A stretch of DNA of 64,000 nt from Parapedobacter deserti (GTDB taxonomy: Bacteria > Bacteroidota > Bacteroidia > Sphingobacteriales > Sphingobacteriaceae): assembly GCF_042646065.1 (NCBI RefSeq), contig NZ_JBHRTA010000022.1, positions 214,765 through 278,764 of the forward strand. Reading direction: 5' to 3'. Below, in pieces: positions 53,759-61,882 of the stretch. Each line of letters opens with the position of its first letter. Position 1 is the stretch's first letter. The notes under the pieces are model-generated. The model was not told where the DNA came from and ran no database searches. It worked only from the letters and a program-made list of their open reading frames with translations. The position numbers were made by a program, and so were the translations under genes.

Positions 53759-56700
53759 TTAAAATTCTACATTGATACCCAAAGCATACGTACGTGGTGC
53801 AGGATAGGCCACATCGATGTACTCCGGGTCGATCCCCACATTGTTTTTCGTCCATAACAGCCCCACATTCCGTACATAGCAGAAGAGTTTGATTTGCTTC
53901 AGTCCGGCTGCCTTCAATCGATCGCCGCTATATGTGTAGCTCAGGTTTACATCTTGCAGCCGTAAGTAATGCCCCGGCGTGATCAATGCAGCCGACCGGC
54001 TATATGCCGAAGCCTCATAGGTATCATAGGTATCGGAGGCAGCAGGCACATCTGTAAACCGCTCATCGCCCGGTTTCTGCCAGCGACGGAAATAATCCAT
54101 ATGGTAGTTGCCCGGCCCGTTGTATTCGGCGCCCGGAGTGAGCGATGAGCGCCGGAATACATGGCCCGCTTTCCAGATCATATTAGCGGATAGCTGGAAG
54201 CCGTGGTATGAAAAGGTGTTGCGCAGCGAGCCGAAATACGGCGGCGCACTGACTCCGGCCACCAGCAAATCGTCTACCGTCCGACTTGAATAGTAGGCCT
54301 GATAATCCATCCCGAGCTCGCCATCTACCATCACCAACGACTTGCCGGTCTGTCCATCCAGGCCATACCACGGAAGCATATACACCACATCCTTGGATTG
54401 GCCTGCCGTAGGTGGAGGCGACACAAAATAGGTGCTGATGTTGTTAACCTCCGCTGTACTATAGTGTGTAATCCTGTTGCGGTTATAGTTGAAAATCACC
54501 CCGGCATCCCAACGGAATCCGGTTTTCAGTATGCCGGCGTTGAGCTGGATATCCACCCCATGCGTTCGCAGATCCGCATAGTTTATCCGGTTTTCCAGCG
54601 CCGGCACTGCACCTTTGATAATCCCCGACGTCGGATCCATAAAATCCACCCCGATCAGGTCATAAGCATTCTTCAGGTAATACTCCACGCTGCCTGTAAT
54701 ACGATTGGCTAGCCACCCCATATCCACACCCGCATTAAATGTGTTTACCTTTTCCCACCGCAGGTCCGGATTGCCGGCACTGGTCAGCGCCGCACGGGGA
54801 AAGCCCGTCCGTATATCCGTTCCGGCATAGCTGAATATGGGAAATGCACTTACATCGGGATTTATGTTACCGCTGCTGCCGTAAGTTACCCGCATGCGCA
54901 CATAGGGCAGCGGCTTGAAGCGGTAGAAGTTCTCCCTGCTTAACTCCCACGATCCCCCGGCAGACCATAGCGGCACGCCTTTCTGATTCGTTTTAACGCC
55001 AAACAGATTCGATGCATCCCACCTCAGGCTGCCAGAGATTGTATATTTGCCCCGATAGGTATCAGCCCCGTTCACGAAATAGGAGATAAACCTATCGGTG
55101 AGCCGCTGGTGCACGGCCGCTGGGCCTGGTATCATCATCGCGCCCACGGGTCGTACCGGATAATACCGCGAATAATCGAGGTTTGCCGTACCGATAAACG
55201 TGCTGCGGTCATAGTCGTACATGCGATACCCCGGCAATGTCTCGGCTACCCGTTGCCGGATTTCGGCACCTGCCAAGGCAGTCAGTTCGTGATTGCCGGC
55301 AATGGTTTTCTGAAAGTCCAGTTGGGCACGACCGGAATGGCTCAGCGATTCTGTATCCGGCCTGCCGTCCAGTATTCCACCAGCTGGAATCACCCGCAAG
55401 CCATCCTCCTGCGTAAAGCGGTTTACCAAGTTCCTAACGAAATAGGTATCCGGTGAATAGTAGGAGTACCCTTCACTTTGGGACCGGATATACTGATATT
55501 TCACATGCAGGTTGAACGCGTTTAAAAAGCGGTACGCCAATCCGGTGTTAAGCCGGATTTCCGTTGACTTGCTATGGTTATCTGCCAATCGGATTTCGTC
55601 CAGTGGCCGGTAGTTCCAGTCCACCAGCCCTTCGGATGGGGCGCCATCCGCATAGGCTGCGCGGATATCCCTCGGTATGGCCAGCGGATTGCCCGCTTCG
55701 TCCGCAAGCCGCTGGTAGGGCGATATACCCACCAACGTACCGGATGACAATCCGTGTGTATACGTAATGCCATCGTTCTGGCTTTGTTGTCCGGTGTACC
55801 AAAGCGCGGCATCCAGTTCGAGGTTTTTAGCCACGCGCAATGAATTCTGGATAGCGAGGTTCAGTCGTCGGATGCCGTTGCCCACCACAGATTGCCGGTT
55901 ATTGTCATATCCGCCCGATACATAGTACCGGTAGTTGGCGCTTCCACCCCGTATATTTAGGGCATATTGCTGGTTCACGCTCGGTTGATAAAGGTACTTC
56001 AGAGCGTCGGCGCGTGTATCTGTATGTTGGAGCACAGCTTTTTGTCTGTTGAATTCCGCATCGGATATTTCCCCGTCGCGTTGTTTGATAAGCAGCTCGA
56101 CGTAGGGTGGGGTCACCGTCTGCGGTTCCTCAGGGTATACATCCCCACGGTTAAACAGTGTTTCCTCGATTTCCATCACCGTAGCTGCCGGCAGATACCG
56201 GTTGTTGTAGAATAAGTCCGGCTCTTCGCCTATGGTCACGTTCGAGGTCACTGAAATAGTGGTCCTGTCGTTGTATCTCCCTTTTTTTGTAGTGACCACA
56301 ATTACCCCATTTCCTGCCCTTGCGCCCCATATCGACGCGGCAGCGGCATCTTTAAGCACCGTGATGCTTTCCACATCGTTCGGATTGATCGTGCTGATAT
56401 CCGCCTCATATGGGAAGTTATCGACCACTATTAACGGCGATTCGTTCGATTCAAGTGTAGCAATGCCCCGTACCCGGATACCCGGCGACTGCGCCGTGGG
56501 GTTTTCCCCGAAAATTTCCCGGCGGTCCATATCCATCCCGTTCACTACGCCCTCAAGCCGGTCGAGTATGTTGGTGGTTACCATGTCGTTCAGCAGCCGG
56601 TTGTCAATCTGTACGAAAGAACCCGTAGCGCGCTCTTTCGGAACCTGGTAATAGCCTGTGTTGACCATTACCTCCTCGAGGTCGTGGCTGCCGGTCTGCA

Positions 56701-56983
56701 GGACGATTTGCAGCGGATTTTCTGTGTGCGTACCAATCACTATGCGATAGCTCTGGTAACCGAGATGGCTCACCAGCAATGTGTCAGGCAGGCGGCTCAA
56801 TGCAAGCGAAAAACGACCGCCCGTAGCCGTCTTTCCGATGGCGCCACTTCCCAGTACAGTCAGTGTTGCGCCCGCTACCGGCTGGCCTTCCGCATTGGTC
56901 ACCGTTCCGGAAAGCATGGTCTGGGCATGGCCGGACAGGCAAAAGGCGGCCATGGCAAAAAGAATGAATAAGAAAGATTTCAT
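53759..56983 (-). CDS. SusC/RagA family TonB-linked outer-membrane protein
   Basis: TonB-dependent importer, 1074 residues. It has a signal peptide (residues 1-20, ending SGHAQ). A carboxypeptidase-D-like domain (LSGTVTNAEGQPVAGATLTVLG) and a plug with the SusC signature follow (NPNDVESITVLKDAAAASIWG, then ARAGNGVIVVTTKKG). The C-terminus is a large beta barrel ending in YALGINVEF. There is no STN domain, so signalling through FecR is not expected. It forms an operon with susD downstream and the tlpA gene upstream (18-bp gap). Confidence 0.94.
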   Translation of the reverse strand: MKSFLFILFAMAAFCLSGHAQTMLSGTVTNAEGQPVAGATLTVLGSGAIGKTATGGRFSLALSRLPDTLLVSHLGYQSYRIVIGTHTENPLQIVLQTGSHDLEEVMVNTGYYQVPKERATGSFVQIDNRLLNDMVTTNILDRLEGVVNGMDMDRREIFGENPTAQSPGIRVRGIATLESNESPLIVVDNFPYEADISTINPNDVESITVLKDAAAASIWGARAGNGVIVVTTKKGRYNDRTTISVTSNVTIGEEPDLFYNNRYLPAATVMEIEETLFNRGDVYPEEPQTVTPPYVELLIKQRDGEISDAEFNRQKAVLQHTDTRADALKYLYQPSVNQQYALNIRGGSANYRYYVSGGYDNNRQSVVGNGIRRLNLAIQNSLRVAKNLELDAALWYTGQQSQNDGITYTHGLSSGTLVGISPYQRLADEAGNPLAIPRDIRAAYADGAPSEGLVDWNYRPLDEIRLADNHSKSTEIRLNTGLAYRFLNAFNLHVKYQYIRSQSEGYSYYSPDTYFVRNLVNRFTQEDGLRVIPAGGILDGRPDTESLSHSGRAQLDFQKTIAGNHELTALAGAEIRQRVAETLPGYRMYDYDRSTFIGTANLDYSRYYPVRPVGAMMIPGPAAVHQRLTDRFISYFVNGADTYRGKYTISGSLRWDASNLFGVKTNQKGVPLWSAGGSWELSRENFYRFKPLPYVRMRVTYGSSGNINPDVSAFPIFSYAGTDIRTGFPRAALTSAGNPDLRWEKVNTFNAGVDMGWLANRITGSVEYYLKNAYDLIGVDFMDPTSGIIKGAVPALENRINYADLRTHGVDIQLNAGILKTGFRWDAGVIFNYNRNRITHYSTAEVNNISTYFVSPPPTAGQSKDVVYMLPWYGLDGQTGKSLVMVDGELGMDYQAYYSSRTVDDLLVAGVSAPPYFGSLRNTFSYHGFQLSANMIWKAGHVFRRSSLTPGAEYNGPGNYHMDYFRRWQKPGDERFTDVPAASDTYDTYEASAYSRSAALITPGHYLRLQDVNLSYTYSGDRLKAAGLKQIKLFCYVRNVGLLWTKNNVGIDPEYIDVAYPAPRTYALGINVEF

Positions 56984-57001
56984 GATGAGTAAGAAGAGAG
57001 T

Positions 57002-58048
57002 TTAGTTTGCTGTTTCGTGTTGGTTGATAACCAGTACCGGATCCGGACGGTTTTCGATGGAGACCCGCAATCCAAATCGTTTGTAAATAAAGCGGACAAT
57101 ATCCTGCTGCATGGCAACATATGCCGCATCCTCGCCCATTTCCTCGGGAATCGCGACGCGGTAGGAATACCGGAACGTCCGCACCCATGTTTCATAGGCA
57201 CTGCGGTAGTCGTCCGGATCATCGTATTGGGTAATCAGCGGGCGCGGCATGCGCAACAACGAATCGACTTTATCCCCTGTTTCAAAAACAATTCCGTTGT
57301 GGGGCCCGAGACCAGGCGCAATAGAAGACCGATATGCACCGAAAAGCAGGCTTTCAACCAAAGGGAGATTTACCCCGCTCAGGATCAGCATGCCATCTTG
57401 ATGTACCAAACCAAGCCGTTGTTGCTGGAACCGGGGGTCCCCCGCAGTGAGCTCAGCCGTATACAACAGTTTTCCACTGTACGATTCATTGTCTGTACTA
57501 AGCGGATTTGTTGGGTTATATATCAATTTGGCCATCGGGATATCCGGAATACGGTTGTCCAGCATTTCACCGATGCTTTCCGCTGTAACGAATTGTGTTT
57601 GGGGCATTGCTGCAACCTTGCCGTCTTTTACCCACACCATGTGCGGTATGCCACTATGCGGAAATATTTTTCCCAGCGTAGTGTCGCCAACAATTCCGTT
57701 GAAATGCCAGCCGTATTTTTCATAGGCGCGGGATGCTTCGTCAATGGATTGGTAGGTGACGGGAATTACGACATATCCGTCACCATCGTGGCGAGTGAGG
57801 CTATCCAGTTTATTGAGCGAATGGATGCACGGACCGCACCAGCTTGCCCAGAAATCAAGGATGATCAGTTTATCCCGGTGGTCAGCCAGCCGGACCGTTG
57901 CCTTCTCCCCTGTTTGCATGTTTACCGCTTGGTGAACGGTTTCAAAGAAGCTCTCGGGCAAAGTCTCTCCGATCCGTACGGTCACTTCGGAAGGCTGGTG
58001 GAATTGCGCTTTCGCGATGCCGCATAGCAGCAACACCACCAACCCCAA
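57002..58048 (-). CDS. TlpA-family thioredoxin, start region disturbed
   Basis: A thioredoxin-fold protein with FWASWCGPCIHSLNKLDSL and a C-terminal extension of about 200 residues (IPDIPMAKLIYNPTNPL; SGVNLPLVESLLFGAYR; VAIPEEMGEDAAYVAMQQD). The signal peptide is GLVVLLLCGIAKAQ, but no ATG is in frame. I place the start at TTG 58048 (348 aa); TTG 58042 is an alternative. The frame stays open upstream through the 11-bp repeat array to an ATG at 58792, which would add about 250 low-quality residues. A perfect hairpin (CCAGCCCG/CGGGCTGG, about 58056-58076) sits just upstream. Confidence 0.75.
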   Translation of the reverse strand: MGLVVLLLCGIAKAQFHQPSEVTVRIGETLPESFFETVHQAVNMQTGEKATVRLADHRDKLIILDFWASWCGPCIHSLNKLDSLTRHDGDGYVVIPVTYQSIDEASRAYEKYGWHFNGIVGDTTLGKIFPHSGIPHMVWVKDGKVAAMPQTQFVTAESIGEMLDNRIPDIPMAKLIYNPTNPLSTDNESYSGKLLYTAELTAGDPRFQQQRLGLVHQDGMLILSGVNLPLVESLLFGAYRSSIAPGLGPHNGIVFETGDKVDSLLRMPRPLITQYDDPDDYRSAYETWVRTFRYSYRVAIPEEMGEDAAYVAMQQDIVRFIYKRFGLRVSIENRPDPVLVINQHETAN

Positions 58049-58158
58049 AGCGAGGCCCAGCCCGCTACGGGCTGGGGCCTTCGCATGGGTACAAACACAT
58101 GAGTCTTCGATATCTTTTCGACTGCCATGCCGATGGCCACGTCTTTTGTTAGGGATTT

Positions 58159-58661
58159 CTTCGGTATGGCTTCGGAGCTCCGACTGGACTTGGTTTGGTC
58201 TTGGTTTGGACTCCGACTGGGCTTGGCTTGGTCGGCGTCGATGGAGTGCAGAACGAGTTAGCACGGAGCTCAACCCAAGCTCCGAAGCAAACCCCAAGCA
58301 GGCTCCAGCAAGTCTCCACCCCATTCCTTGCCTATCCGTATGTTCCTTTCTCCCGCTATATAGCCGCTTACCCTTCGCTAAAGTGTCGCTTTTGGGCCTT
58401 TTTACCGAAGTATATGCGGGACATATGGGGATAGGACCCGAAGGAAGGGTAAGGGAAGGTGGGCTCAAGCACGGGATTGACTGGGCTCTCCCAACCGCGG
58501 ACATACCTTTACCCGACTTTCTCCTGACCCTGTTCTGCCGTCCGCTATCCCCTGGGTATCCCCTAGCCATGCGGTGGCTAACGATTTTATAGCGACGGGT
58601 TAGCCAGGCCTTAGCCAATCCATAGCAGATGTCAGGAGAAAGTGGGAAGAAAGTACGAAGA
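58159..58661. repeat. Long degenerate array with exact 11-bp period (array 2)
   Basis: Units of 11 bp run for about 500 bp. CTTCGG is at 58159 and 58170. CTCCGACTGGA, CTTGGTTTGGT, CTTGGTTTGGA, CTCCGACTGGG and CTTGGCTTGGT begin at 58178, 58189, 58200, 58211 and 58222. CGCT starts four units at 58354, 58365, 58376 and 58387, still in phase with 58222. TAGC or TAAC cores fall at 58579, 58590, 58601, 58612 and 58623. AAGTGGGAAGA and AAGTACGAAGA close it at 58640 and 58651. The motif drifts along the array but the 11-bp step is kept. Confidence 0.9.
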
Positions 58662-58980
58662 AAAGCCGAACGTGTTTGCGAGTCTACTGCGCAAATATTT
58701 CGCTTATCCGATGCGTATTGTTGATGTATATGGTCAATTGCTTGTGTTCGCTTTAGGCAATACAAGCCCCTTAAGCGTAAAAATTGCTTCATCTAATGTT
58801 TTTTTAGGTGTAAGAAAAATGGTTAATTCAGGTTTCTTAAACCGAATCAAACGGGTGCTTTGACTGTATTTTTGTAAAGATTGGATGTTGATAGTACCCA
58901 GGGCCGGGATCGAACCGAATGGCGATGCTCCCCCTTTTTAGGCGTTTGCTTGGTTAGCTCATGTTGCTTGTGTGGTTCCA
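58662..58980. other. Intergenic region with a tRNA T-arm-like fragment
   Basis: No gene is assigned. On the minus strand, GGTTCGATCCCGG (about 58916-58904) followed by CCTGGGTAC resembles the 3' end of a tRNA, but no anticodon or D arm precedes it. The segment could be an attachment-site remnant. Confidence 0.35.
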
Positions 58981-59243
58981 TAGGTTTTGATAAATATCAA
59001 AACCTCGCTGTCCTAGGGTGGTGAAACTCCCGAAGGAGCCGGGCCACTTTTGGTCTGATCGTACAAACGGACCGCGTAGGACGGCACTGCCGAAGCAGCT
59101 ACTACCAAAGGTAGCACCTGGAACACAAAACCGCAAGTTGACCCGGATCCCCAGGCTATGGGGTGTCCGGGTGCTCACTCACGCCCTTGTGTTCTTAAAG
59201 TTTCCTACGCTTTGTACGATCACGAGGCTTTTTGTGAGCACCC
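58981..59243. ncRNA. Highly self-complementary block, candidate structured RNA or palindromic element
   Basis: Many paired segments nest. AGGTTTTGATA/TATCAAAACCT is at 58982-59005. CTCC-CGAA-GGAG is at 59027-59038. GATCGTACAAA (59057-59067) plus GCGTAGGA (59074-59081) pair with 59203-59221, 19 bp around a 6-nt bulge. CGGC/GCCG is at 59082-59092 and CTACC/GGTAG at 59102-59114. GAACACAA (59121-59128) pairs with TTGTGTTC (59187-59194). ACCCGGA/TCCGGGT (59141-59172) encloses CCCCA/TGGGG. GGGTGCTCAC (59169-59178) pairs with 59234-59243. The strand is not decidable and no known RNA family is recognised. Confidence 0.5.
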
Positions 59244-59446
59244 TCTAAATTTCGTTATTGGGTGACAAAGTTAATAAAATGTATTATTCCTTTTCTTAAT
59301 GCAACTCGATAAAAATCCTATCAATCATTCGTAAAGCCATTTCCTAAAGCCTTACTTTTACAAAGTTGAAAAAATAAATTTGCGCATGCTACTTTTTTTA
59401 GTAGTTTTACCTCTATAAATAGTTGTTTAATCTAACCGTAGTAACT

Positions 59447-59857
59447 ATGGCCGAACTAAATGAAGAAAACCAATTTACCATCCTTGAAAATAAAGCTATT
59501 GGACGCAATTTTGCAAAGCATCGTAAATTCAGGGAAAAGAAAGCGTTGGAGGTAGCTGAACACCTCAGCATGACGGAAGCCAATTATACCAAATATGAGC
59601 GTGGGGAAAACAAAATAACCGTTGAAATCATTCAAGGTGTAGCTGAATTTTTGAATATTGACCCCTTGCAATTAATGGCATCTGACTCCGGACATGTAGT
59701 GGAAAATAGCAATTCGCCACACTCTCCTATTGCGATTCAAGAGAACAGCACCTTTCACACAACCAACGAAGAACAAACCAAACTTATCACGAAACTGGTA
59801 GAAAACGTAATCGCGATGAATGAAAAGATTATGAAGTTGTTGGATAAGGAGACGTAA
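59447..59857 (+). CDS. XRE-family helix-turn-helix regulator
   Basis: The 136-residue protein from the ATG at 59447 has an HTH_3 domain (IGRNFAKHRKFREKKALEVAEHLSMTEANYTKYERGENKITVEIIQGVAEFLNIDPLQLM). A polar linker and a C-terminal helix (EEQTKLITKLVENVIAMNEK) that may dimerise follow. Base composition is clearly more AT-rich than the core genome. The DUF4145 gene begins 15 bp later, so the two form a unit. Confidence 0.88.
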   Translation: MAELNEENQFTILENKAIGRNFAKHRKFREKKALEVAEHLSMTEANYTKYERGENKITVEIIQGVAEFLNIDPLQLMASDSGHVVENSNSPHSPIAIQENSTFHTTNEEQTKLITKLVENVIAMNEKIMKLLDKET

Positions 59858-59872
59858 CCAGACCCTGGAATA

Positions 59873-60547
59873 ATGAAAGTTTTACTTACTAAAACAAGAT
59901 CAGAAGATAAGTGGGCAAATGTTGCGTTAAGATGTCCTCATTGTGGCCATTATGGCACTTTTGAAAGACTAAGTGGTATAAAGGATGTGCTCGCATTAGA
60001 GGAATCGGTCCTATCTTATTTCCTTGGTTTAAGAAGATGTCCAAATGCTGAATGTCACGGACATTTGTTCTTTATAGCAGACCATGTTGGATTAGTAAAT
60101 ATTACCTATCCTAATTCAACAATCCCATTTAATAAGGAAAATATACCAGAGAAAATTTTAAATGCCTTTTCTGAAGCAATATCCTGCCACTCAAACAATT
60201 GCTTTATAGCTTCCGCTATAATGATTCGCAAAACATTGGAAGAAATTTGTAAAGACCGAGGGGCTGTAGGAAAAACTCTTTATGATCGGCTGCAAGATTT
60301 AAGCACCAAAATAGTCGTTCCTAAAGAACTAAGGGATGGAATGCAGGAATTAAGGCTTTTAGGTAATGATGCAGCCCATATAGAATCTAACACATTCGGA
60401 GAAATTGGCAAGGAAGAAATCGAAGTCTCCATTGAATTTACACAAGAAATTCTAAAGGCGGTTTATCAATATGAAAGCCTATTGGGGAAATTGAGAGGGT
60501 TGAAAAAGGCAAACGTTCAAGAAGCAGAGGAGGCTAAAAAAGTGTAA
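59873..60547 (+). CDS. DUF4145 domain-containing protein
   Basis: A 224-residue protein. The N-terminus carries a zinc-ribbon-like set of cysteines (CPHCGHYGTF and RRCPNAECHGHLFF). The C-terminal DUF4145 helical domain has ASAIMIRKTLEEICKDRGAVGKTLYDRL and LRLLGNDAAHIESNTF, with the conserved RxxxE and GNxAAH motifs. DUF4145 proteins have no assigned function but recur in mobile and defence-associated regions. Here it follows an XRE gene and precedes insertion sequences. Confidence 0.88.
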   Translation: MKVLLTKTRSEDKWANVALRCPHCGHYGTFERLSGIKDVLALEESVLSYFLGLRRCPNAECHGHLFFIADHVGLVNITYPNSTIPFNKENIPEKILNAFSEAISCHSNNCFIASAIMIRKTLEEICKDRGAVGKTLYDRLQDLSTKIVVPKELRDGMQELRLLGNDAAHIESNTFGEIGKEEIEVSIEFTQEILKAVYQYESLLGKLRGLKKANVQEAEEAKKV

Positions 60548-60605
60548 AATGAATTAGTTTAAATTGCTAGGTTAACCTATATCTGTATGACAAGCCTAAA
60601 AAATC

Positions 60606-60866
60606 ATGAATCCTTTTTACGATATCAGTCCAAGTGAATCCGAGTTGGCACATCCGTTCCAGCTGAAAAATCTTGGTGAAAACCAAGTGAGAGCGAGTTA
60701 TGGAGTAACCATAAGAGACGAATGGGGGAATAAAACCTACGGCGATCCTGGTAGATATGAATCGCCAACTACCGATAAAGATTATGACTGGGAGTTTTTG
60801 CGTAGGTTTCAATCTTTTGACCCCATATATGACGCTCCGAAGTTACAACGGACGCGTTCACAATAA
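60606..60866 (+). CDS. Hypothetical 86-residue protein
   Basis: The protein starts MNPFYDISPSESELAHPFQL and has SYGVTIRDEWGNKTYGDPGRY and DYDWEFLRRFQSFDPIYDAP. It is charged, without signal or membrane segment. It ends about 10 bp before the IS256 fragment, so its original 3' end may have been altered. Not recognised; possibly a third gene of the XRE-DUF4145 unit. Confidence 0.5.
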   Translation: MNPFYDISPSESELAHPFQLKNLGENQVRASYGVTIRDEWGNKTYGDPGRYESPTTDKDYDWEFLRRFQSFDPIYDAPKLQRTRSQ

Positions 60867-60876
60867 ATAAACCTAG

Positions 60877-61196
60877 CGAGAGAGTGTAACGCCAACTGTG
60901 TCACTGGATAAAACGAATAAATAGTTAAATTCGAAATATCAAGTGACATGTTAATGAAAGAGAAAACCCCATTTGACTTTGAGCGCTTCAAGCAGGAAGC
61001 GATGGAAGGTTTGTACGCTGGTAAGAAAGCCGGTGGCACGGACGGTGTTTTTGCACCACTGATGAAACACCTATTGGAGTCGATGCTCGATGGCGAGCTG
61101 GAGAACCATCTGGGGGAGGAAAAAGCCTCCGGTGTGTCCAACCGCCGTAACGGCAAGAGTAAAAAGACGGTCAGGAGTATGAGCGGCGGAAGCTTC
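60877..61196 (+). mobile_element. IS256-family element, 5' fragment
   Basis: The left end is placed near GAGAGTGTAACGCC (about 60877); boundaries are approximate. The transposase frame runs from 60948 or 60954 and is cut at 61196 by an IS66 element. The rest of the element is not in the window. Confidence 0.7.
60948..61196 (+). pseudogene. IS256-family transposase, N-terminal fragment
   Basis: About 83 residues of a mutator-type transposase: KEKTPFDFERFKQEAMEGLY, GGTDGVFAPLMKHLLESMLD, GELENHLGEEKASGVSNRRN and GKSKKTVRSMSGGSF. The family normally continues with E-L-x-x-P-R-D-R after this SGSF-like point; instead GTATCC and IS66 sequence follow. The extra residues up to 61235 are read-through into the IS66 end. 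Broken by insertion and non-functional. Confidence 0.85.
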
Positions 61197-61268
61197 GTAT
61201 CCGCCCGACCAACTGCATCTTTTCGGATTAATTGATCGTCGTTAGCTTTACGCCCAAATATTTTTGAT

Positions 61269-61556
61269 ATGAAAGAGCGTAGAGACTATATGTTTACCCT
61301 TGTCCGCCAGTGGCGTGAGAGTGGTTTGACCCGGCAGGAGTTCTGTCTGCAGCATGGCATCACCCTGGGTAAGTTCAGTTATTGGATCAGTCGCTGGAAG
61401 GAGAATGCGTCCGGCGGTGAGAGCGGTTTCATTCCGATGGGTTCACCGCGTAATGCAGGCCATCCTGTTTTATCCGTTGTTTACCCCAACGGTGTACGGC
61501 TGGAAGTTCCTTCGGCCGATCTGGGGCTTTTGTCCGGGCTGATTGCCCTTGCCTGA
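61269..61556 (+). CDS. tnpA: IS66 accessory protein TnpA
   Basis: A 95-residue HTH-type protein: KERRDYMFTLVRQWRESGLTRQEFCLQHGITLGKFSYWISRWKE, followed by a short beta-rich tail (HPVLSVVYPNGVRLEVPS). It is the first gene of the IS66 tnpABC set. It overlaps tnpB by one base (TGATG). Confidence 0.92.
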   Translation: MKERRDYMFTLVRQWRESGLTRQEFCLQHGITLGKFSYWISRWKENASGGESGFIPMGSPRNAGHPVLSVVYPNGVRLEVPSADLGLLSGLIALA

Positions 61557-61693
61557 TGTTCAGCCTGGGTTCCTCTCACCGTTATTACTTATACAACGGG
61601 CATTGCGATATGCGGAAAAGTTTCGACGGGCTTTGCGGGCTGTTGTCCTCCGGTCTGGGCCGTGGGGCCACTGGCGGGGATGTGTTCGTGTTC
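61556..61693 (+). pseudogene. tnpB: IS66 accessory protein TnpB, truncated by group II intron
   Basis: The first 46 residues match TnpB: MFSLGSSHRYYLYNGHCDMR, KSFDGLCGLLSSGLGRG and GDVFVFV. The family then expects the N-R-x-R-D-R-x-K-x-L segment. Instead the frame enters intron sequence (WNKGTYGRMPRQGHK) and ends at 61822. The C-terminal half is not found on the 3' side of the intron. Confidence 0.85.
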
Positions 61694-61882
61694 GTATGGA
61701 ACAAGGGAACTTATGGGAGGATGCCAAGGCAAGGACACAAGTGCAACACATGTACAAGGTCAAAATTGCCAAAGCCTTCCATAGGGACGGATCACTCCGT
61801 AGTACCGATGAAACTTCTGTAATGGAAATGGAGGAAAGGGAGTGACCAGATCAGTTTCATATAAACAACAACAGTAAAACGG

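Noticed and set aside
58017..58592. 191-codon plus-strand ORF across array 2
   Set aside because: Open only because of the periodic composition of the array; the lower half is antisense to the tlpA gene and the protein is low-quality.
58900..58980. Complete tRNA on the minus strand
   Set aside because: Only a T-arm/acceptor-like piece is present; no anticodon or D arm can be folded.
59018..59248. Overlapping ORFs on both strands in the self-complementary block
   Set aside because: Both strands read open because the segment is palindromic; no protein family is visible in either.
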